A stretch of DNA of 58,302 nucleotides from an uncultured Bacilli bacterium (GTDB taxonomy: Bacteria > Bacillota_I > Bacilli_A > RF39 > UBA660), in assembly GCA_934096535.1 (NCBI GenBank), contig CAKOMC010000003.1, positions 1-58,302 on the forward strand, written 5' to 3'. The position numbers were made by a program, and so were the translations under genes. Positions 40,905-49,657 of this stretch are shown piece after piece. The first letter of the stretch is position 1, and each line of letters starts with the position of its first letter. The notes beneath the pieces were generated by a model. That model had not been told where the DNA came from and ran no database searches. It saw nothing but the letters and a program-made list of their open reading frames with translations.

Positions 40905-41531
40905 TTACTTTGTTGCTTTTAAATAATTAATCTTAACACCCTTATTTTTAAACTTTCTTTCGTACTCTGTCTCCTCATAAAATTTATCTGTACTCCATAA
41001 GTCTAAAGACATATCTTCTATCTTATAGCCATAATTCGTTAAGGAAATAATACTACTTTCAAAAAGATTAGTATTATCCGTTTTTTGGAAAATTACACAT
41101 TTATTTTTAAAGATATCATCATAAATACGCAAGAAAATACTACTTGTTAAGCGTCTTTTACTATGACGCTGCTTTGGCCATGGATCAGAAAAATTTAAAT
41201 AAATGGCACTAATTTCTTTATCAAAAATATTATTTAAGTTTAGGGCATCGCCATTTATAATTCTTAAATTAGGTAATCTTAAGTTTTCTAACTTATTTAA
41301 GGATCTAGCAACAATCGAAGTGTACTTTTCTAAACCAATAAAGTTAATATGAGGATTATTAATAGCTTTACTTATAATAAAATCGCCTTTACCCATACCT
41401 ATTTCTAGGTGAATCTCATTACTATTACCAAAAAGTTCTTGAAAATGACCTTTATATTTTTCGGGATTTTCAATTATATATTTATTATCTTTAACTATTT
41501 CTTCTGCATTTTTAATATTTCTAATACGCAT
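40905..41531 (-). CDS. trmB: tRNA (guanine-N7-)-methyltransferase
   Basis: 208 residues, normal. A SAM-dependent Rossmann methyltransferase that makes m7G46 in the variable loop of tRNA. Seen: the SAM site LEIGMGKGDFI (about 42-52), GLEKY, and the family motif NFSDPWPKQRHSKRRL (about 115-130) with the catalytic-site Asp-Pro-Trp-Pro. The start ATG at 41531 has a weak GTAGTGAT site. It is divergent from the gene at 41582 with only 50 nt between them, and may lead the lipoprotein-DUF948-YtxH cluster. Confidence 0.95.
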   Translation of the reverse strand: MRIRNIKNAEEIVKDNKYIIENPEKYKGHFQELFGNSNEIHLEIGMGKGDFIISKAINNPHINFIGLEKYTSIVARSLNKLENLRLPNLRIINGDALNLNNIFDKEISAIYLNFSDPWPKQRHSKRRLTSSIFLRIYDDIFKNKCVIFQKTDNTNLFESSIISLTNYGYKIEDMSLDLWSTDKFYEETEYERKFKNKGVKINYLKATK

Positions 41532-41581
41532 ATTATCACTACTTTCTAAACTCTACATAAAATGTATTAGGAGGTTTTTAT

Positions 41582-41920
41582 ATGTTAAAATCAAGAAATT
41601 CTTTCTTTTCGGAATCCAATATGAATTCCATAAACTATGTTAATCCTAATCCTAGTAATATGAATTATATGATGCCAAATGTGCAAACGCAAAGTGCCTC
41701 AAATTCCTTTTATCAAGGACCTGCCGTAATGCCAGAAACTTACCCAAACTATCCAAATTATCCTACCCAAACTGGTACTAACCAGCAAATTAATGACTAC
41801 GATAATCGTCTAGCTAAGCTGGAGCGCAGTATCAATCGTTTGGATGCTAGGATTACTAAATTAGAAAACAAAGCCCAAATGACTACTGATGAAATTACAA
41901 ACAATCTTTATATGGTCTAA
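41582..41920 (+). CDS. Small Asn/Pro/Tyr-rich protein with C-terminal coiled coil
   Basis: 112 residues, one of only four complete plus-strand genes in the window. The first 75 residues are low-complexity, rich in Asn, Pro, Tyr, Met and Gln (NPNPSNMNYMMPN, PNYPNYPTQTG). The last 40 form a heptad coiled coil (YDNRLAKLERSINRLDARIT). This two-part build resembles small spore-coat or surface-layer assembly proteins, but no family is certain. AGGAGG precedes the ATG at 41582. A terminator at 41978-42006 ends it. Confidence 0.7.
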   Translation: MLKSRNSFFSESNMNSINYVNPNPSNMNYMMPNVQTQSASNSFYQGPAVMPETYPNYPNYPTQTGTNQQINDYDNRLAKLERSINRLDARITKLENKAQMTTDEITNNLYMV

Positions 41921-41977
41921 GTCATTTTAAAAAAAATTCTAAATTTTATTTTCTTATATCCTAATTTTTAATATTTT

Positions 41978-42006
41978 AAACTTAAGCCTCTCGTTTAAGT
42001 TTTTTT
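41978..42006 (+). terminator. Terminator of the 41582 gene, overlapping the murJ stop
   Basis: Stem AAACTTAA (41978-41985) / TTAAGTTT (41995-42002) followed by TTTT. The loop includes the end of the convergent murJ coding sequence, so the two genes share this structure. Confidence 0.75.
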
Positions 42007-43637
42007 GTTATCTTACTTAATAGGTTTTTACCTAATACTTCATCAAGTAAACCCATTTTATAAGAAATACCCCCATAAATTACTACCCCAATTACAGCAT
42101 AAAAAATAATAATTAGAATAGCTTTTAATCTACTCGTTGCTGCAAAAGGAATTATACTTTTTAAAACAAAGATAACGACAAACATTACTAAAGAAGGCAC
42201 TAAAATTTTACCAATTGTTTTTAAGGACTCTTTATAGTTAATCTGTTTTTCTTCTTTTTTTATGGTCCTTAAATTAATAAACACCGATAACATATAACCA
42301 ATAATGCTTGATACTAACGGACCAATATAGGCCGGAAGACCCACAAAGTTTAACAAATACATTAAGGGTATATCAAAGATAGCATTACTTAAAAGGCCAC
42401 AAATGGTTGCTATATAAACTGTCTTATATTTATTTAAAGATTGCATAATACTTGAAGTTATCATATAAAAATTTAGGGTAACAGCAACAAATACGGAAAT
42501 GCTTAAAATAGTAGCTCCTATCTTACTAGCCCCGTAAAATACTTGCCATACCTCACTAGATAATAAGGATAAGCCAATCGCCATTGGTAATGATACAAAG
42601 GCAATAATTTTAAAAGCAGCATTAATTTTGTTATTAACATCATCCCATTTTTTTAAGGTATAAGCATGAACGATAGAAGGAATAAGACTAATGGTCATTC
42701 CCATGGCAATACTGATAACTATCATATTAATTTTTCCCGCCCAAGTTGAAATAGATGAAGAAATAAATTCAATATCACTTGTGGCATACCCCATTAATTC
42801 TAGACCTCTTAAGACTAAAATCATATCAACAAAACTGTATAAAGAAGACACTGAATTAATTATAACATAAGGAATAGCATAGCTTGCTAACTTCTTTGTA
42901 ATTTCTTTATTCGTTATTTTATCTTTTTTCTTCTGTGCAATAAGTCCTAGTTCTTTTTTATTTTTATTCATTTTATGTTTAACATAAAAGTAGCTTACAA
43001 GGCCACCCAAAAAAGCTCCACTTAAAGCAACCATAACCCCAACAACATAGCTTAAATGAAATACTTTAATAGCTAAGAAACTGCCCACAATAATAACTAA
43101 AATACGCACAACTTGCTCTAAAACATTACTAATACTAGAAATATTAATAACATTATGCCCTTGCAAATACCCCTTAGCCACACTTAAATAAGGAATAACT
43201 AGGATGGCTAAAGAGACAGTTCTAATAACAGCGGTTACGGCTTCTTTGGTATTACCTCCTGTTAAATCCCCTATAATAAAGGAAGCAATTGGATACGCAA
43301 AGAAAAACAGAATAATAAAGATAGCAACCGAAAGGAAACGCATAATTTTAATAGCTATCTCATAAGCTCTTTTTTTAGCATCATACATTTTTAAAGTATG
43401 AAATTCATTAGTAATTTTAGAAATAGCTATTGGTAAACCGACTGTTGAAATATCTAAAAAGATATTATAAATATTATACGCATAACTATATAAGGCTGCT
43501 CCGGTTGTTCCAACTATCGCATAAAAAGGAATTACATAAAGCATTCCCATTATTTTTACTAACACTATCGCTAAAGTTGCTATGAATGTTCCTTCTATAA
43601 ATGAACTTTTCTTCAAAGTCGACCACTTCCTTAACAT
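41982..43637 (-). CDS. murJ: Lipid II flippase MurJ / SpoVB-like (MOP superfamily)
   Basis: 551 residues with about 14 hydrophobic helices, the size and pattern of the YtgP/MurJ and SpoVB group. It should move lipid-linked peptidoglycan precursor across the membrane. Seen: GTFIATLAIVLVKIMGMLYV and GTTGAALYSYAYNIY in the first two helices, and GLPIAISKI. GGTGG lies about 7 nt before the ATG at 43637; 9 upstream codons in frame have no such site. It overlaps the Cse60-like gene by 7 nt. SpoVB and MurJ are close relatives, and I favour MurJ because ponA shows wall synthesis. Confidence 0.85.
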   Translation of the reverse strand: MLRKWSTLKKSSFIEGTFIATLAIVLVKIMGMLYVIPFYAIVGTTGAALYSYAYNIYNIFLDISTVGLPIAISKITNEFHTLKMYDAKKRAYEIAIKIMRFLSVAIFIILFFFAYPIASFIIGDLTGGNTKEAVTAVIRTVSLAILVIPYLSVAKGYLQGHNVINISSISNVLEQVVRILVIIVGSFLAIKVFHLSYVVGVMVALSGAFLGGLVSYFYVKHKMNKNKKELGLIAQKKKDKITNKEITKKLASYAIPYVIINSVSSLYSFVDMILVLRGLELMGYATSDIEFISSSISTWAGKINMIVISIAMGMTISLIPSIVHAYTLKKWDDVNNKINAAFKIIAFVSLPMAIGLSLLSSEVWQVFYGASKIGATILSISVFVAVTLNFYMITSSIMQSLNKYKTVYIATICGLLSNAIFDIPLMYLLNFVGLPAYIGPLVSSIIGYMLSVFINLRTIKKEEKQINYKESLKTIGKILVPSLVMFVVIFVLKSIIPFAATSRLKAILIIIFYAVIGVVIYGGISYKMGLLDEVLGKNLLSKITKKLKREA

Positions 43638-43804
43638 GTATAAACCACCATTGCTGAATAACAATAAATTTGTTCTTCTCCAAACATAGCAGTTGCAACT
43701 GAATACTTGATATCAATTATATCATAAGTCCCAGAATCAAGAAACATATTAATTTCACTTTCTAAATCTTTTTCATGTTCACAGTCAAATACTTTAACTT
43801 TCAT
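43631..43804 (-). CDS. Cse60-like small protein
   Basis: 57 residues. The start MKVKVFDCEHEKDLESEINM and the end DIIDIKYSVATAMFGEEQIY followed by CYSAMVVY match the small Cse60 proteins, first described in Bacillus as sporulation-expressed and found widely in Bacilli. ATG at 43804 has AGGTGA 5 nt upstream; a GTG three codons earlier overlaps that site. It overlaps murJ by 7 nt and is the first gene of that pair. Function unknown. Confidence 0.85.
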   Translation of the reverse strand: MKVKVFDCEHEKDLESEINMFLDSGTYDIIDIKYSVATAMFGEEQIYCYSAMVVYTC

Positions 43805-43892
43805 CTTTTTCACCTAACTCTATGATACTTCTTATTTTCTATATATTTTGTCGGATTATAGTATTTTTAAAAAATAATGTTGATTTATGGTA

Positions 43893-45089
43893 CTAATTTA
43901 AAATATTTTTTAAATTTTTTATTAATTCTTTAGGATTATATACTTCTTTTCTAAATTGAACACTTATTACTTTCTCATAATCATCTACTTCTAAAATGCA
44001 GTTGGTATCATAACTTAACATGCCTAGACATACTTCTTTCGTAAATATATTTAAATAAAATTGCCAATTATCTTTAATCATGGTACTGCTTATTAAAACA
44101 TCATTTTCTTGCATATAATCATAAAGTTTTAAATAAGTTTCTTTATCAAGTTTTAAAAATATTTGATTAAAAGTAGCATTAAAGTTTTCTACATAACCTA
44201 TTTGTAATTTATTTAGTGTTTCTATAAAATTATTATCATTTTCGCCATCTAAATATACAACCATATTATCTATATTTAATATCTCAAATATTTTAGAAAC
44301 TTTATCTTTATCAATTTTATTATAATAAAATGATAATTTGGATATGTTTTTAACTTTTTTAGTTTTTTTAGATTCATCTTGACCTACATAAGTTAAAGTA
44401 TCTCGATGTTTTTTATCTTTTTCAAAACTTGTATTACTTATATTTTCTTCTTGACATCTAATGTTTTCTAGCATTTCTTTTAAGTAATTCATAAAATCTT
44501 TATTATCTTGTCTTATTTTTTCTCTATCTTGTAAATATTCTTCGGTATACCAATATCCTTGCTTTAAATTATGCATTTCATACAAATCGATTATGAAGTC
44601 GATTTCTGATAAAAATTCTTCATCAAATCTTACTAGTCTTACCCCTGTGATTGATGAAGTATCAAAAAAACTATCAGGTGGCTGAGTAAAATTAAAATTA
44701 CCAATATATTTCATATCATCATTAGTTTTATACTTTGGTAACCACATTTCCAAAATATAGTTATAAATATAGCCAAATTTATCTGGTGTTGCTGTATATT
44801 TAATCTCATAGAGTCTATTTGCAAGTTCAACTGGATCTTCATTGCCTAATTTTATAGTTTCTAAATTATCATAGTCATTTTGATTTTTCGGTAATACATC
44901 ATTAGTCGTTATTTTGGAAATCATACCTTTAGATGTCCTTCTCAAGTTCCATGCTACGGGTATATCAATAACGGTAAACAAAATGAACCTTTCATTGTAA
45001 TTTTTATATTTATCACTATTTATCTTATAAGCAAAAGTATCTCCTACTTGCCAATTTTTTATCCTAATCTTATCTTCATTTTTCTTCAT
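43893..45089 (-). CDS. Soluble protein of unknown function
   Basis: 398 residues, no signal peptide or membrane helix. The N-terminal part has IKNWQVGDTFAYKINSDKYK and RFILFTVIDIPVAWN, a barrel-like beta pattern seen in uncharacterised Bacillota proteins. A helical middle (about 165-250) and a C-terminal alpha/beta part follow. AGGG lies about 8 nt before the ATG at 45089, with a TGTTATACT extended -10 at 45119-45114. Monocistronic and not clearly linked to its neighbours. No family recognised. Confidence 0.6.
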   Translation of the reverse strand: MKKNEDKIRIKNWQVGDTFAYKINSDKYKNYNERFILFTVIDIPVAWNLRRTSKGMISKITTNDVLPKNQNDYDNLETIKLGNEDPVELANRLYEIKYTATPDKFGYIYNYILEMWLPKYKTNDDMKYIGNFNFTQPPDSFFDTSSITGVRLVRFDEEFLSEIDFIIDLYEMHNLKQGYWYTEEYLQDREKIRQDNKDFMNYLKEMLENIRCQEENISNTSFEKDKKHRDTLTYVGQDESKKTKKVKNISKLSFYYNKIDKDKVSKIFEILNIDNMVVYLDGENDNNFIETLNKLQIGYVENFNATFNQIFLKLDKETYLKLYDYMQENDVLISSTMIKDNWQFYLNIFTKEVCLGMLSYDTNCILEVDDYEKVISVQFRKEVYNPKELIKNLKNILN

Positions 45090-45197
45090 TAAGTGTCCCT
45101 ACTTTCTAAGTAAAGTATAACACGAAATTAGCATTATTTAATAAGTTTTACTCTTATACCTATTTAGTATAAAGAAAAAAATTAGAATAATTAAATC

Positions 45198-45944
45198 CTA
45201 ACTTTTAATCAGTTCTATCGACTTACTAACTTTTATAACCTTACTTAATCTTTTTAAAACCGCTACTAACATTAAGATTATGACCAGTCCTACTTCTAAA
45301 TAATTATTTATCGATAAAAGATTTAAATTATCTAATTTTAAATAATTACTTAGACTAGCAAAACTTCCAAATTTAAGGATACTATTAACTAAAATAATAC
45401 TTAAAATATAAACAAAAAAATAAAATAATCCATAAAACTCTAATATTATTTTCATTATATTTTTAAGTTTATAACCAATTAATTTATATAAAGCTATGTC
45501 TTTTTTTATATCATATAACATATTTAAAGAAAAAACACTTATTAAAATTATAATCAATATCATAATAACACTAAATAAAATAAATAAGATATTTCTTATA
45601 TAGATATAATTATCTATATTTGTTGTAAGAATAATACTTTTTGAAAAGCAACTACTATTTTGAGTGGCAAATGCTTCTAAATCTTCTCTTGTTTTAAATA
45701 TAATATTATCTTCTTCTATCTTCTCAATTTTATCTTGATATAAACTTAGAGTTTTCTCTATATTACACTCATCATTAAAGTTAACCATTATAGTACGATA
45801 TTCAGATTTTTTTAATTCTTTAGTAACTGATAATTTGTAACATTTATAAATATCTAAAAGCATTAGACTTAAAGAAAAAAGAATTAAAAAGATAAGGAAA
45901 TACTTCCAAATATTTTTATTATACAAACTCTTTAAGTAAATCAT
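45198..45944 (-). CDS. Small FtsX/MacB-type ABC permease subunit
   Basis: 248 residues with one N-terminal helix (about 14-33), an outer domain of about 75 residues with two Cys, then three helices (about 112-138, 165-188, 208-228). This is the FtsX-type layout, in reduced form. The ATG overlaps the ATPase stop by 4 nt. It is the last gene of permease-ATPase-permease, so the transporter is probably a heterodimer of two unequal permeases. Confidence 0.75.
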   Translation of the reverse strand: MIYLKSLYNKNIWKYFLIFLILFSLSLMLLDIYKCYKLSVTKELKKSEYRTIMVNFNDECNIEKTLSLYQDKIEKIEEDNIIFKTREDLEAFATQNSSCFSKSIILTTNIDNYIYIRNILFILFSVIMILIIILISVFSLNMLYDIKKDIALYKLIGYKLKNIMKIILEFYGLFYFFVYILSIILVNSILKFGSFASLSNYLKLDNLNLLSINNYLEVGLVIILMLVAVLKRLSKVIKVSKSIELIKS

Positions 45945-46603
45945 CTTAGAACACCATCATCTAAGTAATAAACTTTATTGGCATATTCTTTAATTAGTTC
46001 GTTATGACTAACAACAATAACTATTTTATCTTGTTTACTTATTTCTTTTAAAAGTTTAAAGATAGTAAGCTCTGAAATCTTATCTAAATTACCGGTTGGT
46101 TCATCAGCAATTATTATTTTGGGATTATTAACAAGACTCCTAGCAACAGCAACTCTTTGGGCCTCACCTCCCGATAACTCTTTAGGCTTATGATTAAGAC
46201 GATTTTCTAAGCCAACTAACTCTAAAAGTTTAATTGCCTTTTTTCTTCTTTCATCTTTAGTTATTTCTTTATTTATTAAACTAGGCAAGATAACATTTTC
46301 TAAAGCGGTTAAATTATTATTAAGATAAAATTTTTGAAAGACAAAGCCAATATTTTGACCAATTATTTCTTGAACTTTATCTTCTTTTAAATTAGTAACA
46401 TCTCTATTATCAATATAAATATGGCCACTGGTAGGATTATCTAAAAGGCCTAAAATATGGACTAAAGTTGATTTACCAGAACCACTTCTTCCCATGATAG
46501 CATACATTTTACCTTCTTGAAATTCTACACTTACATTATTTAAAGCCACAATGTTTTCTTTTCCTAATTTATATTCTTTATAAATATTTTCTAATCTTAT
46601 CAT
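45941..46603 (-). CDS. ABC transporter ATP-binding protein (LolD/MacB family)
   Basis: 220 residues with all motifs intact: Walker A GRSGSGKST (38-46), Q-loop VFQKFYLNNNLT, signature LSGGEAQRVAVARSL, Walker B IIIADEPTGNLD and switch His in VVSHNE. The TGNLD ending and size place it in the MacB/LolD group that drives mechanotransmission or peptide export rather than classical import. It overlaps both neighbouring permease genes by 4 nt. Substrate unknown; export of a peptide, bacteriocin or antibiotic defence are possible. Confidence 0.92.
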   Translation of the reverse strand: MIRLENIYKEYKLGKENIVALNNVSVEFQEGKMYAIMGRSGSGKSTLVHILGLLDNPTSGHIYIDNRDVTNLKEDKVQEIIGQNIGFVFQKFYLNNNLTALENVILPSLINKEITKDERRKKAIKLLELVGLENRLNHKPKELSGGEAQRVAVARSLVNNPKIIIADEPTGNLDKISELTIFKLLKEISKQDKIVIVVSHNELIKEYANKVYYLDDGVLR

Positions 46604-47859
46604 TCTTCTAGCTCCTTTAAAACTTTTCCTCTTTTACTTAAAAAACTTAAATATATATCTAATATTACTTTTAAGGCTATTAATAGTCCTACTAAAAAGA
46701 TAAAACTAAAACAAAAATCTAATCTTATAGTAAATATTCTACTAACGGCTCCTTTATCTAAAATTAAAACAGCCACAGTTTTTAAAATTATACTTAGTAA
46801 AAGCATACCTAAAAAACTTATTACACTAAGAATAGTATATTGAAAGAAAAATATCTTACTTACTTCCTTATTCTTAAAACCAATTATTTTATATAAAGCA
46901 ATAGTAGTCATATCATTTCTAATGGTTCTTGTTATAAAAATAAGCATAATAATTACAAAGCCAACAGTCAAAATAATAGTCATAATTTTAACAATTAAAC
47001 ACATATTATTTAAATATTCCCTATCATATTCATAAACTATTTTTGCATTATAACCTTTATCTTTTAATATATTTAAAACTTCATTTCTAACTTTATAATT
47101 ATCAACTAAAACAATTAAATCCTCTTTATCTTCATATCCCATATACTGATAATATTTACTCTTAGTATCAGCACTTTCATAACTAAGTTTATTCATATTA
47201 TTAAGTTTTTCAAAAGTATTTTGATTAGTATAACAAACATCATACCCCATTAAATTACTCTTTTGATTATAAAGACCAACTAATTTCAAAGAATAATCTT
47301 TTTCTTCTAAAGTATGATGGTTAAAATCATCAGTTAAGAGCATTTTTTCCGTATGAAATTTAAAATCTGTATCTAAATACTTTCTCATATCATAAAGTTC
47401 ACTACTACTTTTATTATCATAATAGCCGGCATAAAAGTTATCTGAACATATCATTTCATCATCGTTTAATATTTTTCGTCCTTTTATTACTTCTACATTA
47501 ATACTTGGATACAATCCATATAATGTAATTGTTCCCTTAATATCTTTATCATTAGTAATATCAAAACTTTCTTTCGTATCACTATTACTTAAAAATACAT
47601 GGCTAATATGAGAAACATTTAAGTTTTCTATTTCTTCTTTAACTTTTTTAGTTTCGTTTATACTTGTCTCAACATTAATAAATCTCTCTGTTATATCATT
47701 ATTTATGTAGTTATCAACAAAACTTATTAAGGTATTTCTTACTGTAAATAAAACATTAAATATTAAAAAAAACAAGCATAAAATAATAAACCATAAAACA
47801 TTACTTTTAATACTTTTTAAATTATTTAAACTTAAAAATAATATATCTTTTAATTTCAT
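46600..47859 (-). CDS. FtsX/MacB-type ABC permease
   Basis: 419 residues: an N-terminal helix (about 19-40), an outer domain of about 230 residues, and three C-terminal helices (about 286-310, 336-360, 385-405), the four-helix MacB/FtsX layout. The ATG at 47859 has AGGTATG upstream and a strong promoter at 47887-47915. It leads the three-gene ABC unit whose overlaps imply coupled translation. Confidence 0.85.
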   Translation of the reverse strand: MKLKDILFLSLNNLKSIKSNVLWFIILCLFFLIFNVLFTVRNTLISFVDNYINNDITERFINVETSINETKKVKEEIENLNVSHISHVFLSNSDTKESFDITNDKDIKGTITLYGLYPSINVEVIKGRKILNDDEMICSDNFYAGYYDNKSSSELYDMRKYLDTDFKFHTEKMLLTDDFNHHTLEEKDYSLKLVGLYNQKSNLMGYDVCYTNQNTFEKLNNMNKLSYESADTKSKYYQYMGYEDKEDLIVLVDNYKVRNEVLNILKDKGYNAKIVYEYDREYLNNMCLIVKIMTIILTVGFVIIMLIFITRTIRNDMTTIALYKIIGFKNKEVSKIFFFQYTILSVISFLGMLLLSIILKTVAVLILDKGAVSRIFTIRLDFCFSFIFLVGLLIALKVILDIYLSFLSKRGKVLKELEE

Positions 47860-47886
47860 AAACTCATACCTATCCTAACTAAATTC

Positions 47887-47915
47887 ATTATAGAAAAAAA
47901 TTATTATGATAGCAA
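47887..47915 (-). promoter_or_regulatory. Promoter of the FtsX-type ABC operon
   Basis: Minus-strand TTGCTA (47915-47910), 17-nt spacer, TATAAT (47892-47887). It directly abuts the terminator of the upstream gene. Confidence 0.8.
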
Positions 47916-47946
47916 GAAAAAATATAGACTTATCATAAATCTATAT
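47915..47946 (-). terminator. Terminator of the 47955-49205 gene
   Basis: Minus-strand stem ATATAGATTTAT / ATAAGTCTATAT (47946-47922, one mismatch) followed by six T. Confidence 0.85.
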
Positions 47947-47954
47947 CTTACTTA

Positions 47955-49205
47955 TTAAGAAACCCTATACGCATTAGATATGGTTCCATCACCTAGTTTT
48001 AAAGAGTTAGGTTTTAGATTAATAACTGGTTTAACACCTAACATTTCCCAAACAACGCGACCGCCACCTTCGGCTACACCTCCGCAATATCCTGCACAGC
48101 CGCTTGAACCAATTATTCTATTATGTGCCAAATTATTACTAGTCATAAAACTATCAGCTGTCATTGTCCAATAATTAATTCCTGAATATAAGAAAAATTT
48201 TTTGTTTTCTACATTGTATGCTCCACTTAATATAGTTTCCTCCATTGAAATTAATCCTATTGGATAATTTAGTTTTTTATTTCCAACTGCTGACGAAGAA
48301 ATTGTATAATTATCTTCACTTGAACCATGTAAACTTGTTTTCAATGATGAGTTGGCTAAATAATACCAATAATACAATGTCTTATTATTTGAAAATCCAA
48401 CATTACCTTCATTACTGCCTAAACTTCTATTTCCCAGAAATTCATTATCAGTCAAATATCGTTCATATTCAGTGGCGTTCAAAGTATTTTTGTACCATGT
48501 ATCGAGATACTTTTTTATTTTTGAATCATTTATATTGGCATGGGTTTCTTCATATGTCGATGAACCTGCGGTTCCGTACATATAACCAACATAAGCATTA
48601 TCATCACCTTTTTCATTAAAAGCACTCGTACCTATTATTCTGTCTTCATTTGCTTCCCCATTTTCATGTGCCGTTGTTCCATCATAGATCATCCTTATCG
48701 AACCATCGCCATTAATGCGAATTATACGCCAATAAAGGTTAGCAAAATAGACATAGTTATTCTGGACATTACCTCTAAAATAATAAGAAGTTCCATAATT
48801 ATCTGGGGCCATACATAATAATGAGTTTTCTGATTCAGCACTAGTTACATTAACCGAGCCATCATCATTTACAGTTGGACATTTTCCAGTAGCATCAACT
48901 AAGGTTATAGTATCTGCTAACTTTATACCTTTTCTAAAATAAACATTACATTTTGATTTCTTAGTCATATTTTTAACTAATAATCCCCAGTCATTATAAT
49001 TCCAATCACCAACTGCCTCATTATCACAGACTATTTTTTCAACAACATAACCAGCATCTTTACTAGGTATATTACTTGCATATTCTCCATCTACATAAGC
49101 TCCAATTAAACTAGAATCATCATTTTTTAAACTTATAAACCAAACATTACCTATCATCAAAATTATTAAACACAATAAAAAAGAACTTTTCTTTAACATA
49201 CTCAT
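47955..49205 (-). CDS. Secreted surface protein of a paralogous family (member 1)
   Basis: 416 residues. An N-terminal hydrophobic helix (about 5-25) acts as signal or anchor. Domain order: a small Cys-containing beta part (C60 and C86 region), then the module YYFRGNVQNNYVYFANLYWR with IIRINGDGSIRMIYDG, a helical part (KIKKYLDTWYKNTL), and a Gly/Cys-rich end before PVINLKPNSLKLGDGT. The gene at 56729 shares the FRGNV...NNYV...RINGDGSIR module and the same ending, so they are paralogues. The fold may resemble formylglycine-generating-like surface domains (inference). AAGG lies 6 nt before the ATG at 49205. Confidence 0.75.
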   Translation of the reverse strand: MSMLKKSSFLLCLIILMIGNVWFISLKNDDSSLIGAYVDGEYASNIPSKDAGYVVEKIVCDNEAVGDWNYNDWGLLVKNMTKKSKCNVYFRKGIKLADTITLVDATGKCPTVNDDGSVNVTSAESENSLLCMAPDNYGTSYYFRGNVQNNYVYFANLYWRIIRINGDGSIRMIYDGTTAHENGEANEDRIIGTSAFNEKGDDNAYVGYMYGTAGSSTYEETHANINDSKIKKYLDTWYKNTLNATEYERYLTDNEFLGNRSLGSNEGNVGFSNNKTLYYWYYLANSSLKTSLHGSSEDNYTISSSAVGNKKLNYPIGLISMEETILSGAYNVENKKFFLYSGINYWTMTADSFMTSNNLAHNRIIGSSGCAGYCGGVAEGGGRVVWEMLGVKPVINLKPNSLKLGDGTISNAYRVS

Positions 49206-49260
49206 TTTTAACCTTCTACCTAAAATCATTACACTATATTTTAATTTTTAAATTAAGTCC

Positions 49261-49295
49261 CACAAATTGTGTAACTTACTAAATGTACTACATTT
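49261..49295. promoter_or_regulatory. Two palindromes: probable operators of the RHH regulator
   Basis: CACAA-A-TTGTG at 49261-49271 and AAATGTA-C-TACATTT at 49281-49295, both perfect apart from the central base, with centres 22 bp apart (about two helical turns). The second lies between the -35-like TTACTA (49276-49281) and TAAAAT (49299-49304) of the RHH gene's promoter, so bound protein would block it. Both also lie 56-90 bp upstream of the divergent secreted-protein gene. Confidence 0.55.
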
Positions 49296-49325
49296 TTATA
49301 AAATTCTTATAGAAGGAGAAACACC

Positions 49326-49517
49326 ATGCAGGAATTTTGCCTACCAAATTTAGAAGATGAGAAATCAACTTTAAAAACTATTAGAATAAAATTATCTACC
49401 CTAAAGAAAATAGAGGAATTATCTAAAACCACTAATATTTCTGTTAATAGATTACTTAATGAATGTATAGAATATGCTCTTAAAAATTTAAAGAAAGAAG
49501 ACTTAAATAAAAAGTAA
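49326..49517 (+). CDS. Ribbon-helix-helix (Arc/CopG-type) DNA-binding protein
   Basis: 63 residues. TLKTIRIKLSTLKKIEELSK followed by TTNISVNRLLNECIEYALKN gives the strand-helix-helix of the MetJ/Arc fold, which binds DNA as a dimer with its beta ribbon. AGAAGGAG precedes the ATG at 49326. It stands alone on the plus strand with its own terminator and two palindromes in front, so autorepression is likely. No toxin gene follows, so this is not an obvious antitoxin. Confidence 0.88.
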   Translation: MQEFCLPNLEDEKSTLKTIRIKLSTLKKIEELSKTTNISVNRLLNECIEYALKNLKKEDLNKK

Positions 49518-49530
49518 GGCTTCTTTTTTT
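49495..49530 (+). terminator. Terminator of the RHH gene
   Basis: Stem AAGAAG-CTTA / TAAG-CTTCTT from 49495 to 49525 followed by T; it starts within the last codons of the gene. Confidence 0.8.
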
Positions 49531-49657
49531 TAGCAAATAACAAAAAATACTTGCTTACGCAATGAAACCAGTGTAATATATCCTATATCTTATAAACATA
49601 ATAAGTCTTAATAGTTTTTTCCTTATTATATATAGGCTTAAAAACACTAAAAAAGAA

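Noticed and set aside
43486..43716. Minus-strand frame of 76 codons across the murJ start and the Cse60-like gene
   Set aside because: It lacks a ribosome site, and both overlapping genes have family matches and good start signals.
49326..49517. RHH protein as antitoxin of a toxin-antitoxin pair
   Set aside because: A terminator directly follows it and no small toxin-like gene is adjacent on the same strand.
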